A DNA stretch of 64,000 nt from Hydrogenophaga taeniospiralis CCUG 15921. GTDB taxonomy: Bacteria; Pseudomonadota; Gammaproteobacteria; Burkholderiales; Burkholderiaceae_C. The position numbers and the translations under genes were made by a program. The stretch spans positions 1 through 64,000 of the forward strand of contig NZ_BCWR01000022.1 in assembly GCF_001592305.1 (NCBI RefSeq), read 5' to 3'. Under the pieces are notes generated by a model. That model was given only the letters and a program-made list of their open reading frames with translations, was not told the origin of the DNA and searched no databases. This document shows, piece after piece, positions 16,439 to 24,118 of the stretch (within the stretch, counting starts at the first letter, position 1; each line of letters opens with the position of its first letter).

Positions 16439-18346
16439 TCAAACCTTGGATGAAATGTCTGCCGCGATCAGTCTGAAAAAGTCTTCCAGCGGCATGACCC
16501 CGAGGTCTTTGTTACCTCGCGCCCGCACAGCCACGGCACCAGCCGCCTTCTCTTTGTCGCCCACGACAACGATATAAGGGAGCTTTTGCAACGCGTGCTC
16601 CCGTATTTTATACGTTATTTTCTCGTTGCGGAGGTCGGTTATGACCCTAAGCCCTTGATTCTGCAGTGATTCCGCGATTTCGCGACAGTATTCGGCCTGC
16701 GCATCGGTGATATTGAGCACGGCCACCTGCACCGGCGCCAGCCATGTCGGCAGCGCACCCGCGTGCTCCTCGATCAAGATCCCGATGAAACGCTCCAGGC
16801 TGCCGACGATGGCTCGGTGCAGCATCACAGGTCGGTGTCGCGCGCCATCTTCGCCCACGTACTCGGCATCCAGGCGTTCTGGCATGGAAAAGTCCACCTG
16901 CATGGTGCCGCACTGCCATTGCCGACCGATCGCATCCTTCAGCGTGTACTCGATCTTTGGGCCGTAGAAGGCCCCATCGCCAGGTGCTATCTCGAATTCG
17001 CACCCAGACGCCCGCAGGCTTTCCATGAGTGCATGCTCGGCTTTGTCCCAGACTTCGTCAGAACCGATGCGCGCTTCCGGCCTCGTGGCCACCTTGTAGA
17101 TGATGTTCTTGAAACCGAAATCGGCATACACCTTCTGTAGCAGTGCGGTGTAGGCCAGGCATTCGGGCAGAATCTGCTCTTCGGTGCAGAAGATATGACC
17201 ATCGTCTTGCGTGAACCCACGCACGCGCATGATGCCATGCAGGCCGCCGCTCGGCTCGTTCCGGTGGCACTGGCCAAACTCACCGTAGCGCAGCGGCAGG
17301 TCGCGGTAACTCTTGATGCCCTGCTTGTAGATCAGGATGTGACCGGGACAATTCATGGGCTTCAAGGCGTAGTCGCGCTTTTCGCTTTCGGTCGTGAACA
17401 TGGCATCGCGGTACTTGTCCCAGTGGCCTGTCTTCTCCCACAGCGACTTGTCAATGATCTGCGGCCCCTTGACCTCCTGATAGCCGTTGTCACGGTACAC
17501 GCGGCGCATGTATTGCTCCACTTCCTGCCACAGCATCCATCCCTTGGGGTGCCAGAACACCAGCCCTGGGGCGTGCTCATCCAAGTGAAACAGGTCGAGT
17601 TCGCGACCCAACTTGCGGTGGTCGCGCTTCTCGGCTTCTTCGATCATGGTCAGGTGTTGCTGCAACTCGTCCTTGGTGGCCCAGGCTGTGCCATAGATGC
17701 GCTGCAGCATCTCGTTGCGATGGTCGCCACGCCAATAGGCACCGGCCACCTTCATGAGCTTGAAGTGTTTGAGCTTGCCGGTGCTGGGCACGTGCGGGCC
17801 GCGGCACAGGTCCTCAAACGCCCCCTCCCGGTAGAGCGACACATCTTCATTGCTCGGAATGCTGGCAATGATCTCGGCCTTGTAGTGCTCTCCCATGCCC
17901 TTGAAATACTCGACCGCCTCATCACGTGGCAGCACACGGCGCACCACGGGCTCGTCCTTCGCAGCCAGTTCAGTCATGCGCTTTTCGATCGCCACCAGAT
18001 CCTCGGGCGTGAAAGGTCGCTTGTACGAGAAGTCGTAGAAGAAGCCGTGTTCGATCACCGGACCGATGGTCACCTGGGCATCGGGAAACAATTCCTTGAC
18101 CGCGTACGCCAGCAAGTGGGCGGTTGAGTGGCGGATCACCTCCAGGCCATCCGCATCCTTGGCGGTGACGATGGACAACGGACTGTCCTGTGTGATGAGG
18201 TAGCTGGTATCAACCACCTTGCCATCGATCTTTCCCGCCAGTGCGGCCTTGGCCAAACCGGTGCCGATCGAGGCGGCAACCTCGGCCACGGTGACCGGGC
18301 CAGAGAACTCGCGTTGTGAACCGTCGGGGAGCGTGATGTGCAACAT
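16439..18346 (-). CDS. thrS: Threonine-tRNA ligase
   Basis: 635 residues: a TGS domain (1-60), an N2 editing domain with the HSTAHLLAYAVKELFP and CRGPHVPSTGKL metal/editing motifs, and a class II core with MNCPGHILIYK, RVRGFTQDDGHIFC and HRAIVGSLERFIGIL, then the anticodon-binding domain. First gene of the thrS-infC-rpmI-rplT-pheST-ihfA operon. A terminator and a candidate leader peptide lie immediately upstream. Confidence 0.97.
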   Translation of the reverse strand: MLHITLPDGSQREFSGPVTVAEVAASIGTGLAKAALAGKIDGKVVDTSYLITQDSPLSIVTAKDADGLEVIRHSTAHLLAYAVKELFPDAQVTIGPVIEHGFFYDFSYKRPFTPEDLVAIEKRMTELAAKDEPVVRRVLPRDEAVEYFKGMGEHYKAEIIASIPSNEDVSLYREGAFEDLCRGPHVPSTGKLKHFKLMKVAGAYWRGDHRNEMLQRIYGTAWATKDELQQHLTMIEEAEKRDHRKLGRELDLFHLDEHAPGLVFWHPKGWMLWQEVEQYMRRVYRDNGYQEVKGPQIIDKSLWEKTGHWDKYRDAMFTTESEKRDYALKPMNCPGHILIYKQGIKSYRDLPLRYGEFGQCHRNEPSGGLHGIMRVRGFTQDDGHIFCTEEQILPECLAYTALLQKVYADFGFKNIIYKVATRPEARIGSDEVWDKAEHALMESLRASGCEFEIAPGDGAFYGPKIEYTLKDAIGRQWQCGTMQVDFSMPERLDAEYVGEDGARHRPVMLHRAIVGSLERFIGILIEEHAGALPTWLAPVQVAVLNITDAQAEYCREIAESLQNQGLRVITDLRNEKITYKIREHALQKLPYIVVVGDKEKAAGAVAVRARGNKDLGVMPLEDFFRLIAADISSKV

Positions 18347-18356
18347 GGGTGTCCAG

Positions 18357-18386
18357 AAAACAAAAAAGCGCGGCTAGGGCCGCGCT
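18357..18386 (-). terminator. Intrinsic terminator just upstream of thrS (candidate attenuator)
   Basis: A perfect 8-bp stem AGCGCGGC/GCCGCGCT (18367-18374 with 18379-18386), TAGG loop, then TTTTTTGTTTT on the minus strand, ending about ten bases before the thrS ATG. It sits between the thrS start and the leader ORF at 18433-18474. Confidence 0.75.
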
Positions 18387-18432
18387 GGATTGGAGAGAAC
18401 AAAGGGAATCGGGCAGGCGCGAACTGCTGGCC

Positions 18433-18474
18433 TTAAGAGGCCGGAAAGAGCTTCTCCTGAGTTCGCGGTGTCAT
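18433..18474 (-). CDS. Candidate 13-residue thrS leader peptide
   Basis: ATG followed by 12 codons and TAA, reading MTPRTQEKLFPAS, with Thr codons ACA and ACT at positions 2 and 5. An AAGG stretch lies about ten bases upstream of the ATG. The stop falls inside a GGCCT/AGGCC hairpin (18429-18442), itself enclosed by an 8-bp long-range pair CGCGAACT/AGTTCGCG (18418-18425 with 18460-18467). A ribosome stalled at the Thr codons would cover the 18460-18467 arm. Together with the terminator downstream this is the layout of amino-acid attenuation, but two Thr codons are few. No homologue is known to me. Confidence 0.4.
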   Translation of the reverse strand: MTPRTQEKLFPAS

Positions 18475-18525
18475 AACCAGATTGCCTTTCTCGCTCTTGC
18501 TGATTCAAAGGATCTTGATTTTCCC

Positions 18526-18555
18526 ACAAAAAAGCCCGGGGCAAGCCCGGGCTTT
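18526..18555 (-). terminator. Terminator after aceA
   Basis: A 10-bp stem AAAGCCCGGG/CCCGGGCTTT (18531-18540 with 18546-18555) with T-run on the minus side, 25 bp after the aceA stop. Confidence 0.85.
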
Positions 18556-18580
18556 GTCTCCTCACCACTCAGGGGTGCTT

Positions 18581-19912
18581 TCAGTGGAACTGCTCTTCCT
18601 CGGTCGAGCCGGTCAAGGCTTTCACGGAGGACGAGCCGCCCTGGATCACGGTCGTCACATCGTCGAAGTAACCCGCACCGACTTCCTGCTGGTGGGACAC
18701 GAAGGTATAGCCCTTCTCGCGAGCAGCGAATTCGGGCTCCTGCACCATCTCGGTGTAGTGCTTCATGCCTTCACCGCGGGCATAGGCATGGGCGAACTGG
18801 AAGGTGTTGAACCAGTTGATGTGGATACCGGCCAGCGTGATGAACTGGTACTTGTAGCCCAGCGCGGCCAGGTCTTCCTGGAAAGACGCAATCTGCTTGT
18901 CGTCAAGGTTCTTCTTCCAGTTGAAGGAAGGCGAGCAGTTGTAGGACAGCAGCTTGCCGGGGCAGGCACCTTGCACCGCTTGGGCGAACTCACGGGCAAA
19001 ACCGATGTCGGGCACGCCGGTCTCGCACCACACCAAGTCAGCGTAGGGCGCGTAGGCGATGCCGCGGCTGATGGCCTGCTCCAGGCCGTTCTTGACGCGG
19101 TAGAACCCTTCCTGCGTGCGCTCGCCGGTCAGGAAAGGCTTGTCGTTCGCATCGTGGTCGCTGGTGATCAGATTGGCGGCCTCGGCGTCGGTGCGGGCCA
19201 GCACGATGGTGGACACACCCATCACGTCGGCGGCGAAGCGCGCGGCAATCAGCTTTTCGCAGGCTTCCTGCGTAGGCACGAGCACTTTGCCACCCATATG
19301 GCCGCATTTCTTCACGGCAGCCAGCTGGTCTTCGAAGTGCACGCCAGCAGCACCGGCAGTGATCATGTTCTTCATCAGCTCGAAAGCATTGAGCACACCA
19401 CCAAACCCGGCTTCGGCATCCGCCACGATCGGCAGGAAGTAGTCGATGAACTCAGGGCTTCCCGGTTCGATGCCACGGCCCCACTGGATTTCATCGGCGC
19501 GCTTGAAGGTGTTGTTGATGCGGCGCACCATCGTCGGCACCGAGTCGTAGGCATAAAGCGACTGGTCGGGGTACATGGTTTCGGAGGTGTTGCCGTCGGC
19601 GGCCACCTGCCAACCGGACAGGTACACGGCTTCGAGACCCGCTTTGGCCTGCTGCATGGCCTGACCGGCGGAAATGGCACCAAAGGCGTTGACGTAGCCC
19701 TTCTTGGCGCCGCCGTTGACCTTGTCCCACAGCTTCTCAGCACCACGCATGGCCAGCGTGTGCTCCACCTGCATGCTGCCGCGCAGACGCACGACATCGG
19801 CTGCGGAATAGCCGCGCTTCACACCCTTCCAGCGGGGGTTGGTCGCCCAGTCCTTTTCCAGGGCGTCGATCTGTTGCTGACGGCTCAGTTGCTCGTTGAG
19901 GGCTTGGGGCAT
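18581..19912 (-). CDS. aceA: Isocitrate lyase
   Basis: 443 residues. Cleaves isocitrate to glyoxylate and succinate, the first step of the glyoxylate shunt. The active-site signature KKCGHMGGK holds the catalytic Cys; the metal/substrate sites QVAADGN, HFEDQLAA and SYNCSPSFNWKKN are present. The start at 19912 has GGAGTGAACAC upstream, and the longer in-frame ATG at 19963 was rejected for that reason. The gene stands alone, with no malate synthase in the window. Its long upstream region carries several palindromes (19989-20032 and 20076-20170). Confidence 0.95.
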   Translation of the reverse strand: MPQALNEQLSRQQQIDALEKDWATNPRWKGVKRGYSAADVVRLRGSMQVEHTLAMRGAEKLWDKVNGGAKKGYVNAFGAISAGQAMQQAKAGLEAVYLSGWQVAADGNTSETMYPDQSLYAYDSVPTMVRRINNTFKRADEIQWGRGIEPGSPEFIDYFLPIVADAEAGFGGVLNAFELMKNMITAGAAGVHFEDQLAAVKKCGHMGGKVLVPTQEACEKLIAARFAADVMGVSTIVLARTDAEAANLITSDHDANDKPFLTGERTQEGFYRVKNGLEQAISRGIAYAPYADLVWCETGVPDIGFAREFAQAVQGACPGKLLSYNCSPSFNWKKNLDDKQIASFQEDLAALGYKYQFITLAGIHINWFNTFQFAHAYARGEGMKHYTEMVQEPEFAAREKGYTFVSHQQEVGAGYFDDVTTVIQGGSSSVKALTGSTEEEQFH

Positions 19913-19988
19913 GTGTTCACTCCATGAGGTTGATTGAAAAGGGTCGGCGAGGGCATTTGCCAATGCGGCGCCAATGGAGAGACTTTAA

Positions 19989-20032
19989 GTCTTATAGAAG
20001 ACTTTGAAAAGCTCTTATGTCTTATACAAGAC
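19989..20032. promoter_or_regulatory. Two GTCTT-N4-AAGAC palindromes upstream of aceA
   Basis: GTCTTATAGAAGAC (19989-20002) and GTCTTATACAAGAC (20019-20032), centres exactly 30 bp apart, about three helical turns. They look like paired operator half-sites for a dimeric regulator acting on aceA, whose ATG is 77 bp away. The regulator is not identifiable from the window. Confidence 0.6.
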
Positions 20033-20075
20033 AAATATTTTTCCCTTTTGATTCAATAACTTTTATATCAAATTC

Positions 20076-20170
20076 CTCAATATGAGATATTTTCTCTCAT
20101 ATTGAGAAAATTTCTTGCGCCGCACCATTGTGTAATTTCACATGGAGGAAATTAACTCTCTCATCCTGAG
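20076..20170. promoter_or_regulatory. Three CTCA-N3-TGAG palindromes upstream of aceA
   Basis: CTCAATATGAG (20076-20086), CTCATATTGAG (20096-20106) and CTCATCCTGAG (20160-20170). The first two are also the arms of a perfect 11-bp inverted repeat (20077-20087 with 20095-20105). The 377 bp between aceA and the TauE/SafE-like gene hold no convincing gene, so this stretch looks purely regulatory. Confidence 0.55.
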
Positions 20171-20289
20171 ATATCGATCGGTCCGCCGCTTGGACCATGG
20201 GTTGCAACGACTCCGGCTCAAGGCCAAGGGAGTCGACCTGGCAGTGGCAACGCGCCCAGGCTGGCGGACTCAAGCCACCTGAAACCAGG

Positions 20290-20961
20290 TCAGGCGCACC
20301 ACAGTCCCGTCGGATTCGTGATACCCATCCACAGCGCCCAGCCAGACGTGGCCGCCAGTGCCAATCCGGCCAAGCGGATTCCCCATGCACCCGAACGGCC
20401 ACCACGCAAACGCAGCAGCAACCAAGGTCCAGCGGTCAGCGAAATGGAGGTGCCAAGGGAGAACAACGCCATGATGGCCGCCCCCTCCAATGCGTTGGCC
20501 GAGAGTGACGCCACCAACAGCGCCGAATACAACAGGCCACATGGCATGAGCGCCCAGGCGACTCCCAGCACCACCGGCGCACGCCGCCCGAGGGATGTCA
20601 GCACGGGCCTGGCTTTGCGCCAGACGGACTGCCCCAGGTTTTCAATCCAGGCTGGCTGGCGCGCCTGCCAGATCAGAACAGCCCCCAGCAGCAGCGCCCC
20701 GACGTGAAACATGGTCCAGACCGGGCGTATCGCTGCGGTATTCGTGCCCAACCATGCCAGCCCCTGGACCGAGCCCGCGGCAAAGGCACCAAATAAGGCG
20801 TAGCCGACCATGCGACTGAACTGGAAGGTCCACAATGCGCGCGTGCTCCGCTCGCCTGCGGCTCGGCTGATACCCGCGCAGGCCGCGCCACACATGGCTA
20901 CACAGTGCGGCCCACCAGCCAGCCCCATGAAAAGGGCCGTGATCGCCATTGAAGTCTGCAT
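20290..20961 (-). CDS. Sulfite exporter TauE/SafE-like membrane protein of the cbb3 locus
   Basis: A 223-residue, Cys-containing integral membrane protein with about six hydrophobic segments, of the TauE/SafE (UreH/DsbD-like) group. It has an N-terminal GGPHCVAMCGAAC motif in the first membrane segment and MPCGLLYSA in the fourth, positions suited to metal or thiol handling. It lies 61 bp after hemN on the same strand, inside a cbb3 oxidase region, so a role in copper or redox maturation of the oxidase is a fair guess. Substrate transport of sulfite is not implied by the family name. Confidence 0.75.
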   Translation of the reverse strand: MQTSMAITALFMGLAGGPHCVAMCGAACAGISRAAGERSTRALWTFQFSRMVGYALFGAFAAGSVQGLAWLGTNTAAIRPVWTMFHVGALLLGAVLIWQARQPAWIENLGQSVWRKARPVLTSLGRRAPVVLGVAWALMPCGLLYSALLVASLSANALEGAAIMALFSLGTSISLTAGPWLLLRLRGGRSGAWGIRLAGLALAATSGWALWMGITNPTGLWCA

Positions 20962-21022
20962 GAGGGCACTGTAGCGGAGTCAGCGGTCAGGGGTACTCTG
21001 GACTCCGAGTCCACCCTGGCGG

Positions 21023-22402
21023 TCAGATGATCCTGGAAAAACGCGCCCGATCCTGATCCACCTGCAGGTTCTTGTCAAACACCATGGCAATGGCGCGCAC
21101 CAAGAACCAACCCGTGGCCGTCACCTGCACACCGCTGTCGTCGATCGTCACCAGCCCATGCTCGGCCAACCCGGCCAGCACCTCCAGTTCACGCGCGAAG
21201 TACGTCTTGAAATCGATCAGGTGACCGAGTTCAATCGACTCGTACTGAAGCTGTCCCTGGCACATGATGGACATGATCACCGACCGGCGCAGCAAGTCAT
21301 CACGCGTCAGGGCCAAACCGCGCACGATCGGCAGCCGCCCCTGGTCGAGCGCGTCGTAATACTCTTCCAGCGTCTTGGCGTTTTGGCTGTAGGTAGCGCC
21401 AATGCGACCAATGGCCGAAACACCTAGCGCGATCAGGTCACAGTCTGGCTGGGTGCTGTAGCCTTGGAAATTGCGGTGCAGGCGCCCCTGCCGCTTGGCC
21501 ACGGCCAGTGCATCGGTCGGCAGCGCAAAGTGATCCATGCCGACATAGACGTATCCAGCCCCCATCAGCGCATCGAGCGAGGCCGACAGCATGGACAGCT
21601 TGTCGCCTCCACTGGGAAGCTCCGCTGCAATGATGCGGCGCTGAGGCTTGAAACGCGAAGGCAGATGCGCGTAGGCATAAAGCGCAATGCGGTCCGGGCG
21701 CAGCGCATTGACCTGCGCCAGCGTGCGGGAGAACGACTCGGGCGTCTGAAGAGGCAGTCCATAAATCAGGTCGACATTGACCGACTCAAAACCGATCTTG
21801 CGCGCTGTGTCCACCAGCGCGAACACCTGTTCAGCCGGCTGCACCCGGTGCACCGCTTTTTGCACCGCTGGATCGAAGTCCTGCACACCAAAGCTCAAGC
21901 GGTTGAAACCCAACCTGGCCAAGGTCTGCAAGCGCTGGTCGGTGACAGTGCGGGGATCGACCTCGATCGAGTACTCACCACCGGGAACCAGCGTGAAGTT
22001 GCGCCGGATCATGGCCATGAGATCTTCGAGCTCGGTGTCCGAGAGGAATGTCGGCGTGCCGCCACCCAGATGCAGCTGCGATACGCTGTGCCCCTGCCCG
22101 AAGTGCTGGACCTGAAGCTCTACTTCACGGGACAGGTAGCGCAGATACTCGGCCGCTCGCTCATGGTGTTTGGTGATGACCTTGTTGCAGGCACAGTAAT
22201 AACAAACCGACTCGCAGAACGGGATGTGCACATAGAGAGACAGTGGCAACGCCATCGACCCGGCCCTGCGCTGCTCCAGCGCCTGGACATAGTCCTGCTC
22301 GGTGAAAGCTTCAACGAAACGATCAGCGGTCGGATACGAGGTGTATCGTGGCCCAGGGACGTCGAATCGCTTGAGCAATTCGTTGGAAATGGCATGACTC
22401 AC
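21023..22402 (-). CDS. hemN: Oxygen-independent coproporphyrinogen III oxidase
   Basis: 459 residues. A radical SAM enzyme that makes protoporphyrinogen IX without O2. The cluster motif is HIPFCESVCYYCACNK (CX3CX2C plus the extra Cys). GGGTPTFL and SFGVQDFDPAVQ follow, and the C-terminal HemN domain is complete. The start is taken as GTG at 22400-22402 with GGAG eight bases upstream, giving MSHAISNELL..., typical of the family; the longer ORF start at 22483 lies upstream of the FNR box. Divergent from fnr. Confidence 0.95.
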   Translation of the reverse strand: MSHAISNELLKRFDVPGPRYTSYPTADRFVEAFTEQDYVQALEQRRAGSMALPLSLYVHIPFCESVCYYCACNKVITKHHERAAEYLRYLSREVELQVQHFGQGHSVSQLHLGGGTPTFLSDTELEDLMAMIRRNFTLVPGGEYSIEVDPRTVTDQRLQTLARLGFNRLSFGVQDFDPAVQKAVHRVQPAEQVFALVDTARKIGFESVNVDLIYGLPLQTPESFSRTLAQVNALRPDRIALYAYAHLPSRFKPQRRIIAAELPSGGDKLSMLSASLDALMGAGYVYVGMDHFALPTDALAVAKRQGRLHRNFQGYSTQPDCDLIALGVSAIGRIGATYSQNAKTLEEYYDALDQGRLPIVRGLALTRDDLLRRSVIMSIMCQGQLQYESIELGHLIDFKTYFARELEVLAGLAEHGLVTIDDSGVQVTATGWFLVRAIAMVFDKNLQVDQDRARFSRII

Positions 22403-22456
22403 AAACAATTCTCCAGTTCTTCGGCGCCACTGTGCATCATGCGTAAAGAGAACCCC

Positions 22457-22470
22457 TTGATCTTGATCAA
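22457..22470. promoter_or_regulatory. Perfect FNR box between hemN and fnr
   Basis: TTGAT-CTTG-ATCAA, identical to the FNR/Anr consensus. Taken as a class II site (centre at -41.5), hemN transcription would start near 22422, with CACAGT as a weak -10. It could also set fnr autoregulation. Confidence 0.9.
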
Positions 22471-22581
22471 GCCCACCCGTCATACTCGGGTTGACCCTGA
22501 GTTCTTGTCTCCACGACCCGATCCTTGCTCGACAGGCCGTAGGGCCATAGGGTAAGCTAGGGCTGCAATTCTTGGAAAAAT

Positions 22582-23301
22582 ATGGACGTCCACAGCATCA
22601 AAGTCGCCTGTTCAAGCTGCAACCTGCGCGAGTTGTGCTTACCCATGGGATTGAACTCCGAAGAAATGGACAAGCTCGACAGCGTGATTTCTTCGCGGCG
22701 CAGGATCAAGCGCGGGACGGCACTGTTCAACACCGGCGACAAATTCACTTCGTTGTATGCGGTCCGCTCAGGCTTTTTCAAGACCTGTGTGACCACGGCC
22801 GACGGGCGTGATCAGGTGACAGGATTCCAGATGACGGGTGAAATCATCGGCCTGGATGGCATCGTCAGCGACCACCATTCCTGCGATGCCATTGCTCTGG
22901 AGGACGCTGAGGTCTGCGTCATGCCGTTTGACGATGTCGAGCAGTTGTCCAGGGAGTTCACTACCCTGCAGCACCATGTGCACAAGATCATGAGCCGCGA
23001 AATCGTGCGTGACCACAGCGTCATGTTGCTGCTGGGCAGCATGAGGGCCGAGGAACGGCTGGCGGCCTTTCTGCTCAACCTTGTACAGCGCCTGCATGCC
23101 AGAGGCTTCTCGCAGTCGGAACTGATTCTTCGCATGACCCGGGAAGAAATCGGGAGCTACCTTGGAATGAAACTCGAGACGGTGAGCCGCACGTTCTCGA
23201 AATTCGTCGAGGAAGGCACGATCGAAGTCAAACAACGCTATGTTCATATCAAGAACACCGACGCGCTCAAACAGATCGTCAATCCGCAGACCTGTCGCTA
23301 G
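22582..23301 (+). CDS. fnr: FNR-type oxygen-sensing regulator (Crp/Fnr family)
   Basis: 239 residues: N-terminal Cys cluster CSSCNLRELC (Cys10, 13, 19) with a fourth Cys in HHSCDAIAL (about residue 100), as needed for an O2-labile [4Fe-4S] cluster; a cyclic-nucleotide-binding-like barrel; and a C-terminal HTH with EEIGSYLGMKLETVSRTFSKF, whose E..SR recognition residues match the TTGAT half-site. It probably activates hemN, cco genes and usp through the three boxes in this window. It ends at a strong bidirectional terminator. Confidence 0.95.
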   Translation: MDVHSIKVACSSCNLRELCLPMGLNSEEMDKLDSVISSRRRIKRGTALFNTGDKFTSLYAVRSGFFKTCVTTADGRDQVTGFQMTGEIIGLDGIVSDHHSCDAIALEDAEVCVMPFDDVEQLSREFTTLQHHVHKIMSREIVRDHSVMLLLGSMRAEERLAAFLLNLVQRLHARGFSQSELILRMTREEIGSYLGMKLETVSRTFSKFVEEGTIEVKQRYVHIKNTDALKQIVNPQTCR

Positions 23302-23348
23302 CTTTGGTCACGGCTCCTGGCCCGCCCCTCCGCCGTTTCACGCCCTAA

Positions 23349-23389
23349 AACAAAAGCCCCGTCGGAGCAGACTCGACGGGGCTTTGTCG
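23349..23389. terminator. Bidirectional terminator after fnr
   Basis: A perfect 12-bp stem AAAGCCCCGTCG/CGACGGGGCTTT (23353-23364 with 23374-23385), 9-nt loop, T-rich on both sides. It serves fnr (plus) and the small membrane-protein gene (minus). Confidence 0.85.
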
Positions 23390-23408
23390 TTGCAATCAAG
23401 AAATTGAT

Positions 23409-23702
23409 TCAAGAGCACGGACCGTTCCTGGCGCAGTCGCGAGGCCGCTCGTCCAGAGGAACGGGGCAACGGTTGACCTCGAACGGAGACATGGACAACA
23501 GCGCAGTGAGCGAGCTCGACACCATGGTCACCATCCAGAAGACGAAGAAGGCCATCGTGTAGACAGCCTGCCTGGACATGTCCAGCGGCTGCCCGAACCA
23601 GTGCAGATCGCTGGGATCCACCATGGCAAACACGATCATTTCCAGTACGGCTGCCACCAGAAAGGCTGGCCATGCAATCCACATCCATCGCTGTACCCAC
23701 AT
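23409..23702 (-). CDS. Small two-helix membrane protein of the cbb3 locus, unknown function
   Basis: A 97-residue protein with two hydrophobic helices (about 9-27 and 44-67) and a Cys-containing tail (NRCPVPL, RDCARNGPCS). GGAG lies eight bases before the ATG. No family recognised. The three Cys at the C-terminus and its place at the end of the ccoNOQP-ccoG run suggest an accessory, maybe redox or metal, role in the oxidase pathway; this is inference from context. Confidence 0.65.
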   Translation of the reverse strand: MWVQRWMWIAWPAFLVAAVLEMIVFAMVDPSDLHWFGQPLDMSRQAVYTMAFFVFWMVTMVSSSLTALLSMSPFEVNRCPVPLDERPRDCARNGPCS

Positions 23703-23779
23703 CGTTGTGTCTCCTTGGGTTCTGTCGCTGATTCGGGGAACCGTGTGATGCTCCTCACGAAGCCCTGATCATCACACAC

Positions 23780-24076
23780 CTACCTAGTGGCAGGGATCAC
23801 CGGCGAAGCCGCGTGATTGCGCGCTTGATGGGCAGGCTGCAACTGAATCAGCGCGTCAATGCGGGCCTGGCCTTGCAGCGACCGCGCGGCCTGGAGGTTG
23901 CGCTCATAGTCCTCTTTGTCGAGAACAGGATCGGCGCCCTTCACCGCAATGACTGCGGTGACGATGCTCGCAATCACCACCAGCAAAGGTCCCCCCACCA
24001 CCAGCCACATTTGTGGCACGCGCCACCAGGAGACAGAGGGTTTGTTGTCCGGATTCTTGAGGGTTGCGGTATTCAT
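23780..24076 (-). CDS. Small CcoH/FixH-like membrane protein
   Basis: A 98-residue protein: a short polar N-terminus, WWRVPQMWLVVGGPLLVV.. as a single membrane anchor (about 18-45), then GADPVLDKEDYERNLQAARSLQGQ. The anchor and the D-Y-E segment resemble the start of FixH/CcoH proteins, but the periplasmic FixH domain of about 100 residues is missing. It follows ccoG by 42 bp, the usual FixH position. Probably a reduced CcoH needed for cbb3 assembly. Confidence 0.6.
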   Translation of the reverse strand: MNTATLKNPDNKPSVSWWRVPQMWLVVGGPLLVVIASIVTAVIAVKGADPVLDKEDYERNLQAARSLQGQARIDALIQLQPAHQARNHAASPVIPATR

Positions 24077-24118
24077 GGATGATTCCAGGGTAAACAGCGG
24101 ATGCGCGACGTCCGGGTT

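Noticed and set aside
18374..18568. 64-codon ORF on the minus strand before thrS
   Set aside because: Spans the aceA terminator, the leader structures and the thrS terminator in another frame; no homology seen.
20097..20405. 102-codon ORF between aceA and the TauE-like gene
   Set aside because: Low-complexity translation, overlaps the palindromes and enters the TauE-like gene in a different frame.
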